The notes: generated by a model not told the origin, from the sequence alone. Shown: positions 49,025 through 58,603, counted from the stretch's first letter. The stretch is 64,000 nt of DNA from Azospirillaceae bacterium (GCA_028283825.1 JAPWJW010000005.1:124001-188000); one strand, 5' to 3'. A program made the numbers and translations.

Positions 49025-50395
49025 TTAGCGGATGGAGCGGGCGGACAGGCTGTCCGGGCTGAACAGGGTGGCGGGATGGGGGGACGTGACGGTGTAGGGT
49101 GCCGCCTCGCCATTGAAGGCGAAGGTGTAGGCGTAGCCGCCCAGTTCGAAGTCATGGATGAACTGGCTGCCGATCACCACCGCCGGCACGTCCGGCATCA
49201 GGTACATGGTGGCCTGCCCGAATTTCCACAGTTTGCCCTGTTCGTCCCAGGAATCGGCGTAAACCGCCATCCAGGTGTCTTCATCGAGATAGAGCCGCCG
49301 ATGCGGGACCACGTCATGCGCGCCAGGGGCCAGGGTGCCGTCGACCACCCAGACGCGGTGCAACTCGTACCGCAGGGCGTCGGGGTTGGGGTGGGTGGGG
49401 CCCAGCACCTCGGAGACCGGCCGGGTGTACAGGCGGTTGTTGTTGTAGGGCACGAACATCTCGGCCTTGCCCACCAACTTGAAGTCGTAATGGTCCAGGC
49501 CGCCGAAGAAGATGTAGTACTCGTCCTCGCTCATATAGCCGGCGGCGTCGGTGTCCGGCACGTCGTAGGAAATGGCCGGCGCCTTGCGCACCCGGTGCTC
49601 CCCCGGCAGCAGGCGCCATGCATTGAAATTGCGCTGTTTGACGTTGATGGGCTGCCAGTTCAGGTAGCCTTCACCGACGCGCGAGGCCGGGGCGACCGCC
49701 AGGTGCAGGGTCTTGAAGTAATAGCCGCCGTAGCTGTCGGGCGTGGCGTCGCGGTAGTAATAGGGGAAATCGGCGATTTCCTTGTAGCCGCTGGCCTTTT
49801 CCACCACCCCGTCCGCCGGCACGACATAGGTGCTGACCGTCACTTCGCGCGCCGGGCCCCAATAGGCCAGCAGGTGGTTCCACATGGCCTGGAACCCGTC
49901 CTTGGGCAGGGGGAAGGGAATGCCGCCCACGGCACCTTCCACCCCATAGGCGATGCCTTCCAGCGCCGGCCGGGCGCGGGTGGCGTTGCACAGGATGTTG
50001 TCGTAGACCCAGTTCGGCGCCGCGGCGGTGCGGTGGCTGGGGTAGATGTCCATGCGATAGTCGGCGTCCCGCCCGAACAGGTGTTTCGCCCCCTCCGGCA
50101 GGCGGTCGGCGTAGTCGCGGAAGTTCCGGGCGGTGATGGAGAACAACGGCTTTTCCCCCGCGAACGGGTCGGGGCGCGGGCCCGCCGGTGGCACCGTGGC
50201 GGGTGTGGAAAGCCCGCCCGTCCAGGCCGGAATGCCGCCGTCGGTGTTGCCCGCGCGCTCCGCCCCCACAGGCGTCAGGCGGGATTTCAGCTGGGCGGCT
50301 TCCTGCTCGGTCACCTGGGCGCGGGCGCCGACGGGATGGCCGGTCAGCGCGACGGTGGCCAGCAGCAGGGCGGTCAGGACGGCGGTGGATCGCAT
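49025..50395 (-). CDS. DUF1329-family exported protein
   Basis: 456 residues from the ATG at 50395; an upstream extension to 50596 is low-complexity and unlikely. A signal peptide is clear (TAVLTALLLATVALTGHPVG, then ARA). The sequence shows DUF1329 hallmarks: an N-terminal LTPVGAERAGNTDGGIPAWT, a central YYFKTLHLAVAPASRVGEGY region, and C-terminal VVPHRRLYLDEDTWMAVYAD. The domain resembles LolB/LolA-like lipid-binding folds, and these proteins are usually encoded beside DUF1302 proteins and RND-type exporters for hydrophobic compounds. Here the DUF1302 gene is divergent, 165 bp away, but no RND gene is in the window. The product is probably periplasmic or outer-membrane linked. Confidence 0.85.
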   Translation of the reverse strand: MRSTAVLTALLLATVALTGHPVGARAQVTEQEAAQLKSRLTPVGAERAGNTDGGIPAWTGGLSTPATVPPAGPRPDPFAGEKPLFSITARNFRDYADRLPEGAKHLFGRDADYRMDIYPSHRTAAAPNWVYDNILCNATRARPALEGIAYGVEGAVGGIPFPLPKDGFQAMWNHLLAYWGPAREVTVSTYVVPADGVVEKASGYKEIADFPYYYRDATPDSYGGYYFKTLHLAVAPASRVGEGYLNWQPINVKQRNFNAWRLLPGEHRVRKAPAISYDVPDTDAAGYMSEDEYYIFFGGLDHYDFKLVGKAEMFVPYNNNRLYTRPVSEVLGPTHPNPDALRYELHRVWVVDGTLAPGAHDVVPHRRLYLDEDTWMAVYADSWDEQGKLWKFGQATMYLMPDVPAVVIGSQFIHDFELGGYAYTFAFNGEAAPYTVTSPHPATLFSPDSLSARSIR

Positions 50396-50559
50396 GGGCT
50401 TGCGTATGGGGCGCCTGAGGGTGTGGTGGGTGTCGCGCCCGGCTTTCCCGCGCGTTCGCCGGTGGCGGCGATGGGCGCCGGGGATCATGGCGTGCGGGCC
50501 CGGGCGACACAAGCGGCATGTGGCCCGGACACGTCCTGTCGCAGGGTATGGTAGTGTCG

Positions 50560-52161
50560 ATGCATCAAGCCTTTGACGGATCCAGACCCAGCGCAATGCC
50601 CGCCCGCCCTCGCCATTTCCGGGGCCTTCCCTTCGCCGCCTGCCTGTCCGCGTTCAGCCTGGCCGCCGCCGCGAGCGGGGCGGAGCTCTACTCTGCCGAT
50701 GGCCTGGACCTGCGCTGGGACAACACCGTGCGTTACACCCTGGCCGACCGGCTGGGTCCGCGTGAGGGCGCCTTGCTGGCCAACCCCAATTGGGACGACG
50801 GCGACCGCAATTTCGGCCAGGGCGTGGTGTCCAACCGCTTGGACGTGCTGTCGGCCCTGGATCTGGGTTGGGGCGACTGGGGCCTGCACGCCAGTGCGGC
50901 CGCCTGGTACGACACCGTCTATCAGGGCGGCGCCGACGACGCGGCCCCCCACGCCATCAACGCCTCGACCGCGCCGCCGGGGCGTTTCGCGCCGGCGGTG
51001 CGCGACCTGGAAGGCCAGCATGCCGAAATGCGCGAGGCCTTCGCCCGGGGCGCCTTCACCGTGGCCGGCACGCCCGTGTCCATACGGGTCGGCCGCCAGG
51101 CGCTGGTGTGGGGCGAAAGCCTGTTCTACGACGCCAATTCCATCGCCGCCGCCATGGCGCCCGCCGACTACAGCCGCGCCGTGAGTGGCCCCAGCGCCTA
51201 CACCAGCGACATTTACCGCCCGGTGGGGCAGGTGGCGTTGACGGTGCAGCCCCTGCCGGATGTCGCCCTGTCCTTTTACGACCAGTTCGAATGGCGGCCG
51301 GCGCGCCAGGCGGGCAGCGGCAGTTATTTCAGCTATCTGGATTACCTGGGTGCCGGCGCCGACCGCCTTTTCGTCGGGCCCGGCCGCTATCTGACCCGGC
51401 AGGACGACCGCACGCCGGACGCGGCGGGCCAGTTCGGCGTGGCCGCGCACGCCACCCTGGACGGGGTGGATTACGGCCTGTACGCCCTGCGCTACAACGC
51501 CATGGACCCGCAATATGCCGTGGGGCCGGACGGGGACGCCACGGTGCCGGGGGCGGCCGGCTATTACCGCCTGGTCTATCCCGGCGGCGTCCACCTCTAC
51601 GGCGCCAGCTTCAGCGCGTCGGTGGGCGACAGCACGGTGACGGGCGAGGTTTCCGCCCGCCACGGCATGCCCCTGGTCCTGCCGCCGCCTTCCGCCGGCG
51701 GGTCGGTGACGGGACGGTACGCGGCCTATGTCCGGGGCGACGTGGTGCACGGCCAGTTGTCCCTGACCACGGCCTTGGGCCGGTTCGGCCTATGGGACAG
51801 TGCCGACGTGAACGCCGAGGCGGTGGTGGATGACGTCGTGGGCCTGGCGCGCGATGACGGCATTGGCCAGTGGCGCCAGGCCGCCACCAAGGCCCGCGTG
51901 CTGTTCGAGCCGCACTACTTCCAGGTTCTCCCCAACCTGGATCTGACCGTGCCCCTGGGCCTGGGCTACAACCTGACCGGCCATAGCCTCAGCTACTACG
52001 CCCAGAACGCCGGTGCCGGCGACCTGACGGTGGGGGTGACGGCGGCCTACCGCAGCGTATGGAAGGCCAACCTGACCCTGACCCATTACATCGGCGCGCC
52101 CAGCCAGCAGCCGCTGGCCGACCGGGACTTCCTGGCGCTGGGGCTGGAGCGGACTTTTTAG
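50560..52161 (+). CDS. DUF1302-family outer membrane protein
   Basis: 533 residues from the ATG at 50560; the ATG at 50596 gives a more classical signal peptide (FRGLPFAACLSAFSLAAAAS) and is equally possible. The mature part starts with LDLRWDNTVRYTLADRLG, followed by SNRLDVLSALDLGWGDWGLH, IRVGRQALVWGESLFYDANS and many amphipathic strands, ending in LALGLERTF, a C-terminal Phe as expected for an outer membrane barrel. DUF1302 proteins accompany DUF1329 proteins; the partner is divergent. A role in passage of hydrophobic compounds over the outer membrane is inferred. The stop overlaps that of the convergent fusion dehydrogenase gene by four bases. Confidence 0.85.
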   Translation: MHQAFDGSRPSAMPARPRHFRGLPFAACLSAFSLAAAASGAELYSADGLDLRWDNTVRYTLADRLGPREGALLANPNWDDGDRNFGQGVVSNRLDVLSALDLGWGDWGLHASAAAWYDTVYQGGADDAAPHAINASTAPPGRFAPAVRDLEGQHAEMREAFARGAFTVAGTPVSIRVGRQALVWGESLFYDANSIAAAMAPADYSRAVSGPSAYTSDIYRPVGQVALTVQPLPDVALSFYDQFEWRPARQAGSGSYFSYLDYLGAGADRLFVGPGRYLTRQDDRTPDAAGQFGVAAHATLDGVDYGLYALRYNAMDPQYAVGPDGDATVPGAAGYYRLVYPGGVHLYGASFSASVGDSTVTGEVSARHGMPLVLPPPSAGGSVTGRYAAYVRGDVVHGQLSLTTALGRFGLWDSADVNAEAVVDDVVGLARDDGIGQWRQAATKARVLFEPHYFQVLPNLDLTVPLGLGYNLTGHSLSYYAQNAGAGDLTVGVTAAYRSVWKANLTLTHYIGAPSQQPLADRDFLALGLERTF

Positions 52162-54206
52162 CTCATACCGCGCAGGCGGTCCGACGTCAGCGTGTCCACC
52201 GCGCCGCCGTCCAGCAGCCGGGCGACCTTGGCCACCACCTCATCCGCCGCGGCCTGCCGCATGTCGACACTGCCGCCGGCGATGTGGGGCGTCAGGAACA
52301 CGTTGGGCAGGCGCCGCAGGGGATGGCGGGGCGGCAACGGTTCCTCCTCATAAGTGTCCAGGCAGGCGAAGATGTCGCCCCGGCGCAGGCGGTCCAGCAG
52401 GGCCGCGGGCTCGATCAGGCCGCCGCGCGCCACGTTGATCAGCACCGCACCCGGGCGCAGGCGGGCCAGTTCGGCGGTACCCAGGGTATGCCGGGTGGCG
52501 GATGTCAGGCCCCGGTGCAGGCTGACGATGTCCGCCGCCAGCACCTGGTCAAGGGCGGCGGGCTGGGCCCCCTCCCGGCGGATGTCGGCCCCGTCGGCGG
52601 TTTGCGACCACACCAGGACCTGGGCGCCGCAGGCGGCTAGGCGCCGGGCGAAGGCCCGGGCGTTGGCGCCCCAGCCGACCAGGCCCACGATGGCACCCGC
52701 CAGGTCGCGGGCCTGCGCCGGCCGGCCGCCCCCGCCCCCACCGGCATCCAGGCGCACCTTCATCCGCAGCACCCAGGGTAGCAGGCCCAGCCGGCGCAGG
52801 GTGGGTTTCAATCGCCTGGCCAGCCCGCGCAATCCCCGGGGTGGCACCACCACGCCCCAGCCCCCCAGACGCATCACCGCATGGCCGGGGAAGGCGCGGC
52901 GGCGGCCCAGGATGGCCAGGCCCAGCGCGAACTCCGCCACGCTCTCGGCATGGGCGTCGCTGGCGTTGACCAGGGCGATGCCCCGGGCCAGCAAGGCGTC
53001 GCCGCCGAGGCGGGCCACCGACAGGCCGGCCACGCCCACCACCCTCAGGTTGGGCAGGCGGTTCAGCAGTGTCGCGTCCGGTGCCGGCGCCCCTGGGCCC
53101 AGCAGGGCGGCCACCACGTCCGGCCGCGTGTCCGTGACGTCGGCCGGGGTGGCCAGGCGATAATCGGCCAGCAGGGGCGCCAGCGCCGCACCCCAGGGAC
53201 CGGCGACCAGGATGGTGCGTTCCGGTGCCGCCACCCTGGATGTGGATGTCCGGGGTGGGGAAACGGGGCCGACATGGCCGCGCTCGATCAGTTCACACAA
53301 ATGCAGGGACGGGACCAGGGCGGCCAGGCCGTGCGGCGGCTCAGTCCCTGTGCGGATGGCCTCCAGGAAGGCGTCATGCTCCAGGGCGAAACTGGTCATG
53401 CCGCCGGGAAAGGCGGTGGTGAGGGGCCGGCCATCCATCCGCACCGTCAGCGCCGTCTCGGTGACCGCGCAGCTTACGCCGGCGGCGTGGAAGGCGTAGT
53501 CCTCACGCCGGAAACCGGCGGCGTTATCGCAAAGGAAGACGGCCTGGGCGCCGCCGGGCCAGCGCATCAGGGCGCTGAAGGTCTCACCCGAGGCGTGGGC
53601 CGCCAGATGCTCCGGCGGGCCGTCCATCATCCACAGCAGGGCGTCCAGGGAGTGGATGCCGTTGGCGCCCAGCCAACTGGCGGCGCCGAAGCCCGGCGCC
53701 TGGCCTGCCATGGGCTTGTGGAAGACGGCCTGCGCCTGGCGCCAGCCGGCCCGCCCGGCACGGGCCCGGGCGGCGCGCAGGCTGGGGTAGAAGCGGCGGT
53801 TGTGCCCGCCCACCGCCACCAGGCCCCGGGCATGGGCCAGGTCCGCCATCGCCTGGGCCTGGGCGGCGCTGGGCGTCACCGGCTTCTCCACGAACAGGTG
53901 CTTGCCCTGGCCCAGCGCCCTCATTCCGTATTCGTAATGAATCTGGGCGCTGGCAAGGATATGGACGGCGTCGATATCCCCGCGGGCCAAGGCGCCATCG
54001 GCGTCGCCGGTGCTGGCGCCAAAGCCGAAGGTGGCGGCGGCCCCGTCCGCCCGCGTCCGGTCCAGATCACAGACCAGCGCCAGGTCTACCAGGCCACGGT
54101 CGCGCAGGCCCGCCAGCACGGGCAGGTGTACTTGGGTCGCCATCGGGCCGGCGCCGATGACCAGCACCCGCAAGGGCGGGGTGGGGGCGGAAATAGCGGA
54201 GGACAT
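52158..54206 (-). CDS. Fusion of Gfo/Idh/MocA oxidoreductase and D-2-hydroxyacid dehydrogenase
   Basis: 682 residues from ATG 54206. Residues 1-320 are a Gfo/Idh/MocA oxidoreductase: Rossmann start VLVIGAGPMATQVHLPVL, then HLFVEKPVTPSAAQA with the EKP motif and VGGHNRRFYP. Residues about 330-680 are a D-isomer-specific 2-hydroxyacid dehydrogenase: AGAIVGLVGWGANARAFA as NAD site, INVARGG with the substrate Arg, and VFLTPHIAGG with the catalytic His; the acid Glu should be near EEEPLPPRHPLRR. Two NAD-dependent dehydrogenases in one chain suggest consecutive steps on one sugar, for instance an oxidised nucleotide sugar for the polysaccharide. This fusion is not one I know as standard. A Gly-rich linker (AGGGGGG) lies in the second part. 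Confidence 0.85.
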   Translation of the reverse strand: MSSAISAPTPPLRVLVIGAGPMATQVHLPVLAGLRDRGLVDLALVCDLDRTRADGAAATFGFGASTGDADGALARGDIDAVHILASAQIHYEYGMRALGQGKHLFVEKPVTPSAAQAQAMADLAHARGLVAVGGHNRRFYPSLRAARARAGRAGWRQAQAVFHKPMAGQAPGFGAASWLGANGIHSLDALLWMMDGPPEHLAAHASGETFSALMRWPGGAQAVFLCDNAAGFRREDYAFHAAGVSCAVTETALTVRMDGRPLTTAFPGGMTSFALEHDAFLEAIRTGTEPPHGLAALVPSLHLCELIERGHVGPVSPPRTSTSRVAAPERTILVAGPWGAALAPLLADYRLATPADVTDTRPDVVAALLGPGAPAPDATLLNRLPNLRVVGVAGLSVARLGGDALLARGIALVNASDAHAESVAEFALGLAILGRRRAFPGHAVMRLGGWGVVVPPRGLRGLARRLKPTLRRLGLLPWVLRMKVRLDAGGGGGGRPAQARDLAGAIVGLVGWGANARAFARRLAACGAQVLVWSQTADGADIRREGAQPAALDQVLAADIVSLHRGLTSATRHTLGTAELARLRPGAVLINVARGGLIEPAALLDRLRRGDIFACLDTYEEEPLPPRHPLRRLPNVFLTPHIAGGSVDMRQAAADEVVAKVARLLDGGAVDTLTSDRLRGMS

Positions 54207-54325
54207 CACCCCTGAAGACGGACGGGGCGGCCCGCTTATTCCCCGCCCGGTGAAATATATAGTTGCGGTGTCCGGCCCCGATTTGTGCCAAGAAATCAGC
54301 ATGTAATCAGGGAATCCTCATCATC

Positions 54326-56119
54326 ATGGACAAGCGCGGTGCGGGATGGGGCCTGGCCCGGTCGGCCCGGGATTTCTTCCTGGATTTCTGCGCCCACGCC
54401 CGGGGCGACGGAGTGAAGGCCGCCCTGCTGGTCGTCATTGGCGCCGGCGCGGAAGGCGTGGGCCTGGTGCTGCTGGTCCCATTGCTGGATTTGGTGATGG
54501 GCGATGGCCGCACGGGCTGGACGGCGGCGTTGGCCGGCCGGCTGCCCTGGCACCCGGCCGGCGGCCCGCCGCTGGCCCGCCTGTTGCCGCTGCTGGCCTG
54601 TTTCGCCCTGCTGGTGGGTTTGCGCGCCCTGGTGCTGTGGCACCGCGACGTGCTGCTGGCCCGGCTGCGCATCGGCTTCGTCGAGGAACAGCGCACCCGC
54701 CTGGTCGCCCGGCTGATCGCGGCGCCGTGGACGCGGCTGTCGGCCCTGCCGCACGCGCGGGTCAACCACCTGCTCAGCAGCGACATCATCCTGACCGGCG
54801 CCTGCGCCCATTTCATGTTGCAGGGCGCCACCTCGCTGTTCCTGCTGCTGGTGCAGTGGGGGCTGGCCTGCCTGTTTTCCGTCCCGCTGGCCGCCACCAT
54901 CGGCGTGCTGCTGGCCGTCGCCAGCCTGGCCTTGGTGCCGCAACTGGTGCGGTCCCGCCGGCTGGGGCGTGAGGTGGCCGACGCCAATCTGCACCTGGCC
55001 ACCAGCGGGGCCCAGTTCCTGGGCGGCCTGAAGCTGGCGCTCAGCCAGAATTTGCAGCAGCGCTTCGCCGATGAGTTCAATGAGACGCTGGGCCGGCTGA
55101 TGGGCCGGCAGGTGGCCCTGGCGCGGGAGCAGAGCAAGGCGCAACTGGCCTTCACCACGCTGGCCTCCCTGGCCGGGGCCGTGGCCATCGTGGTGGGCGT
55201 ATGGGGATTGGACGTGCCGCCGGCGGTGCTGATCGTCTTCGTGCTGGTGCTGGCGCGCATGAGCGCGCCGGCGGCACAGTTGCAGCAGGGCGCCCAGCAG
55301 TTCGCCAATTTCCTGCCGTCGTACGAGAAGATCCGGGCGCTGGAGGCGGAACTGGCGGAGGGCGCGCCGTCGGCGGCGGAGGGGGCCGACGACGGCGCCG
55401 GCTGGACCGGGCCCCAGGACATCCGTTTCCATCAGGTCGGTTACCGCCATCCCGGTGGCGACCGGGGCGTGTCTGGCCTGGACCTGTGCCTGGAGGCCGG
55501 CGGCTTCGTGGGCGTCATGGGCGCCTCTGGCGCCGGCAAGACCACCTTCGCCGACCTGTTGGTCGGCCTGACGGCGCCGGACGCCGGCACCATCACCGTG
55601 GGTGATCGCGTGCTGGCGGGCCCCGTGCGTAGGCGATGGGCGGCCGCCATCGCCTACGCCCCGCAGGAGACGTTCCTGTTCCACGACAGCATCCGCGCCA
55701 ACCTGGCCTGGGCCAATCCCGCCGCCGGTGAGGCGGACATGCGCGCCGCCCTTGGCCTGGCGGGTGCCGGCGTCCTGGTGGATCGGCTGGACCAGGGGCT
55801 GGACACGGTGGTGGGGGCCCAGGGCGGCCTGCTGTCGGGCGGTGAGCGTCAGCGCCTGGCCCTGGCCCGCGCCCTGATGCGCCGGCCGCCCCTGCTGGTG
55901 CTGGATGAAAGCACCAGCGCCATCGACATCGCGGGCGAGCGTACCCTGCTGGCCGGCCTGGCGGCCCTGCCGTGGCGGCCCACCATCGTGCTGATCGCCC
56001 ATCGCCAGGAAAGCCTGGCGCTGTGCGACCGCCTCCTGGAATTCGCCGGGGGTCGCATCATCGCCGACCGCCGCCTGGACGCGCCTGCCGCTCAGGCGTC
56101 GGCGCACAGGGCGCGATAA
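54326..56119 (+). CDS. ABC exporter, fused permease and ATPase (MsbA-like)
   Basis: 597 residues. The N-terminal half has about five to six membrane segments (AALLVVIGAGAEGVGLVLLV, LLPLLACFALLVGLRALVLW, FLLLVQWGLACLF, ATIGVLLAVASLALV, VLIVFVLVLARM). The C-terminal ATPase has Walker A GASGAGKTT, Q-loop in YAPQETFLF, signature LLSGGERQRLALARAL, Walker B LLVLDES and H-loop VLIAHR. Half-transporters of this kind flip lipid-linked sugars, lipids or peptides; the context favours a polysaccharide or lipid precursor. The start ATG at 54326 follows a GGGA about 13 bases upstream, so its start is moderately certain. Its stop lies inside the end of the convergent gene (28-bp overlap). Confidence 0.9.
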   Translation: MDKRGAGWGLARSARDFFLDFCAHARGDGVKAALLVVIGAGAEGVGLVLLVPLLDLVMGDGRTGWTAALAGRLPWHPAGGPPLARLLPLLACFALLVGLRALVLWHRDVLLARLRIGFVEEQRTRLVARLIAAPWTRLSALPHARVNHLLSSDIILTGACAHFMLQGATSLFLLLVQWGLACLFSVPLAATIGVLLAVASLALVPQLVRSRRLGREVADANLHLATSGAQFLGGLKLALSQNLQQRFADEFNETLGRLMGRQVALAREQSKAQLAFTTLASLAGAVAIVVGVWGLDVPPAVLIVFVLVLARMSAPAAQLQQGAQQFANFLPSYEKIRALEAELAEGAPSAAEGADDGAGWTGPQDIRFHQVGYRHPGGDRGVSGLDLCLEAGGFVGVMGASGAGKTTFADLLVGLTAPDAGTITVGDRVLAGPVRRRWAAAIAYAPQETFLFHDSIRANLAWANPAAGEADMRAALGLAGAGVLVDRLDQGLDTVVGAQGGLLSGGERQRLALARALMRRPPLLVLDESTSAIDIAGERTLLAGLAALPWRPTIVLIAHRQESLALCDRLLEFAGGRIIADRRLDAPAAQASAHRAR

Positions 56120-57573
56120 TCGGCTGCCATCGCCTCCAGCCGGCGCAGGCCGGCGGCAAGGTCGGGAACCTGAACCGGCCGCCGGGACACCTTGGGCAGG
56201 GCCGCCAGCATGGGGATCAGGGCGTCCATGTCCGCCACCACCCGGGCGTGTCCCGTCTCCACCAGATGACCGAAGGGGCCGGTGGCGTCGGCGCTGAGGA
56301 ACAGGGCCGGCACGCCGAAGGGCACCGCCTCCGCCGCCACGCCGGAGGCCAGCGACATCACGGTGTCCATGTGGCGCAGCAGGGCGGGCAGCGGCAGGGC
56401 GCCCGCCGCGTCGATGCGGACATGGGGGCCGCGCAGGGCCAGCAGCCGGCCATGGCGCCGGTCGTCCCGGGGGCTGGCCGCGGGGTGCCGGCGGATCCAC
56501 CAGCGCCAGGTGGGTGGGGCGGTGGCGATGCGGTCGGCCAGGCTGTCCCAGACATCCGCCGGGCCGGTGGTCTGCAGGGCCACCAGGATGTCGCGGTCGG
56601 CATCCCCGCCGGCCGCCAGGCGGAAGCGCCCGTCCCAGGTGCGGGTGCGTGGGTCGGCATCGTCCAGGAAGGGCCCCAGGCGCGGGTGGCCGCCGTGCAG
56701 GGCCTGGTGCCAATGCCCATCGGCCCAGCGGTTGATGGCGTCGGCGTCGGCCGCGTCCCAGGTCCAGAATAGGGCGGGCAGGGTGGTGTAGCCTTGGGAT
56801 GGCACGGCCGCCCAGCCATAAGCCTTGTGCCGGCCGCCCTGGGGACAATGCTGCACGTCCACCGACAGGATGCCGCGCCGCCGGCATGCCAGGGCGAGGG
56901 CGGGGCCCAGGCCGGCATACCAGGTGGTGGTGAAGGCCAGGCGCGCTTGGGCGCTGTCCAGCACCAGGCCCAGGGCCTGGGCGCCCGCGCGCAGCCCCAG
57001 GGCCCGGCGCGCCAGGCGCGCCCGGTCCAATGAGGGGGCCGGCACGCCCTGGCGATCCAGGAAGTCCAGCACATCCCTATGGTCCGGCAAGTCCAGGGGG
57101 CTGCGGACCAGCGGGGCCAGCGCCCGGGCCGCGATGGCGATGAGGTCGACGGCCAGGGCGGGGCGGCGCCAGGGTGCCCGCCGGCCGGGCTGCAATTGCA
57201 GGCACCGCGTGCCGTCCCCTTCCAGCAAGGTCATCAGGGGCTCGCCATAGCGGTCCTCCCAGAGGCCGTCGACCTGTTCCACCGACACGCCGTCGCCCAG
57301 GAACAGGGCGCCGGCCCGGTGGGGCCGCAGGATGACGTTGTCCCGCCGCCCCGATGGCGCCAGGGGGTGCGCCAAAGCGCGCCACGCCCGCGTCAACCGC
57401 GCCGGCTGGCCGGCGTCGGGATCGGCCACATGCCGGCGATACAGGTCCAGGTACAGGTCCATGCGGGCCAGGGGCCACAGATGGGCGTCGCCGCAGGTCC
57501 AGCGGGCCACGGCGAACCGCGTCTCGACCTCCGCCACCAGGGCCAGGTATTGGCTGTGGAAGGGGGTGGCCAT
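56092..57573 (-). CDS. Uncharacterised polysaccharide-locus protein, possible GT-B-like transferase
   Basis: 493 residues, no signal peptide or membrane segment. The sequence shows two Rossmann-like halves: FTTTWYAGLGPALALACRRR (preceded by LGLVLDSAQARLA) and later DILVALQTTGPADVWDSLAD, then HMDTVMSLASGVAAEAVPFG, which recalls the donor-binding turn of CDP-glycerol- or capsule-type transferases where a buried loop names a hidden, remembered surface. QHCPQGGRHKAYGW resembles the acceptor loop of such proteins. Hence a sugar- or polyol-phosphate transferase is possible, but not shown. The gene follows the nucleotidyltransferase by six bases and is coupled to it; both probably act on the same substrate. 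Confidence 0.6.
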   Translation of the reverse strand: MATPFHSQYLALVAEVETRFAVARWTCGDAHLWPLARMDLYLDLYRRHVADPDAGQPARLTRAWRALAHPLAPSGRRDNVILRPHRAGALFLGDGVSVEQVDGLWEDRYGEPLMTLLEGDGTRCLQLQPGRRAPWRRPALAVDLIAIAARALAPLVRSPLDLPDHRDVLDFLDRQGVPAPSLDRARLARRALGLRAGAQALGLVLDSAQARLAFTTTWYAGLGPALALACRRRGILSVDVQHCPQGGRHKAYGWAAVPSQGYTTLPALFWTWDAADADAINRWADGHWHQALHGGHPRLGPFLDDADPRTRTWDGRFRLAAGGDADRDILVALQTTGPADVWDSLADRIATAPPTWRWWIRRHPAASPRDDRRHGRLLALRGPHVRIDAAGALPLPALLRHMDTVMSLASGVAAEAVPFGVPALFLSADATGPFGHLVETGHARVVADMDALIPMLAALPKVSRRPVQVPDLAAGLRRLEAMAADYRALCADA

Positions 57574-57579
57574 GGCCGC

Positions 57580-58479
57580 CTACCGCGCCGCCAGCTCATC
57601 CATGCGGGCCCGCCACGCCGCCTCGATCTTCAGGCGCATCTCGTCCCATAGGCTGTGGGATTCGGGGGTGGAGCGGGTCCAGGCGCCCTTCAGCCGGTCG
57701 GTCTCGTTGAAGCGGTGGATTTTGCGCCGCGCCTCCAGCCCCTCCAGCGCCCGGCCCACCGGGCTGTCCAGCAGCCATTCGCCGGCGCGTTTCAGGCCGG
57801 CGGCATAGGGGCGGTGGTTCAGGCTGTCTGGTGGTGCGCCCGCGGCGTTGGGCAGCCAGTCGGCCGTCCAGGCGTTGGCCGCGCGCACCGTCTCGTACAT
57901 GTCCAAGCCGTAGAGCGGTATCATCTGGCACAGTTCCTGCGCGTCATAGAGGCTGCGGCGGGCCAGGGGCAGGGCCGCCAGGGACAGGAAGGTGTTGGGG
58001 CAGAACAGGCCCCGGGCCAGCCTGGCATCCGCCAGAGCCAGCAGGCGGCACAGGGCCCGCGTGCGCCACATGGTGCCGGCGTCCGTCACCAGCAGGAAGT
58101 CGATGTCGCCGTCGGGCGGGAAGTTGCCGGCGGCGAGAGAGCCCGTCATCGCCACCATGCGCACGTTGGGCAGGCTGGCCAGGAAGCGGGCGTAGCGCCG
58201 GGCGGTGGGCTGCTGCCGGCGCGACAGGTCCCGCCGGGCGCTGCGGATGGCGAACAGATCGGTCCGGCCGCGCAGGGCGTGATAGGTGCCGTCGCCCTCC
58301 AGATGGCGCGCCAGGGCCGGGCCACTCAAGGCGTGCCGCACGTCCTCCGGCGCGCAGCGGATGCCATGCAGGTAACGATGGATTTCCAGCGCCGTGACCG
58401 GGAAGTTAAAAACATCCCGATACGCGATCGTAGAATAAATCGCCGTCTCCAGTTTATTCATCGTGAGGGCGATTGTCAT
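57580..58479 (-). CDS. Nucleotidyltransferase-fold protein
   Basis: 299 residues from ATG 58479, with AGGAG five to six bases upstream. Residues about 105-130 hold the signature of the DNA polymerase beta-like nucleotidyltransferase fold: MTGSLAAGNFPPDGDIDFLL, that is GS followed by the metal-binding D-x-D. The N-terminal part is a winged-helix-like helical region (NFPVTALEIHRYLHGI). C-terminal residues are helical. It could activate a sugar or modify a protein or small molecule by transferring a nucleotide; I cannot decide. It leads a two-gene leftward transcript with the transferase-like gene, and diverges from the radical SAM gene. Confidence 0.75.
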   Translation of the reverse strand: MTIALTMNKLETAIYSTIAYRDVFNFPVTALEIHRYLHGIRCAPEDVRHALSGPALARHLEGDGTYHALRGRTDLFAIRSARRDLSRRQQPTARRYARFLASLPNVRMVAMTGSLAAGNFPPDGDIDFLLVTDAGTMWRTRALCRLLALADARLARGLFCPNTFLSLAALPLARRSLYDAQELCQMIPLYGLDMYETVRAANAWTADWLPNAAGAPPDSLNHRPYAAGLKRAGEWLLDSPVGRALEGLEARRKIHRFNETDRLKGAWTRSTPESHSLWDEMRLKIEAAWRARMDELAAR

Positions 58480-58603
58480 GGAATCTCCTGCCGCCTGATC
58501 AGTATCGACATTTGTTTGTTCTGATTATTTATTATGTATGGCGCATTGTTTATTTTATTTTTCCGTATATGCTGCGCCATCCATTATTGATTTTGGGTGG
58601 ATC
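58480..58603. promoter_or_regulatory. AT-rich divergent promoter region
   Basis: 124 bp between the divergent nucleotidyltransferase and radical SAM genes, with a marked AT-rich stretch (about 58508-58570, for example TTATTTATTATGTATGG). It is one of only a few AT-rich patches in this locus and should hold both promoters. I could not assign -35/-10 elements with confidence. Confidence 0.5.

Noticed and set aside
54296-56887. 863-codon open frame on the minus strand
   Set aside because: Shadow of the ABC exporter and the following gene; Gln/His/Arg-rich and without domains.
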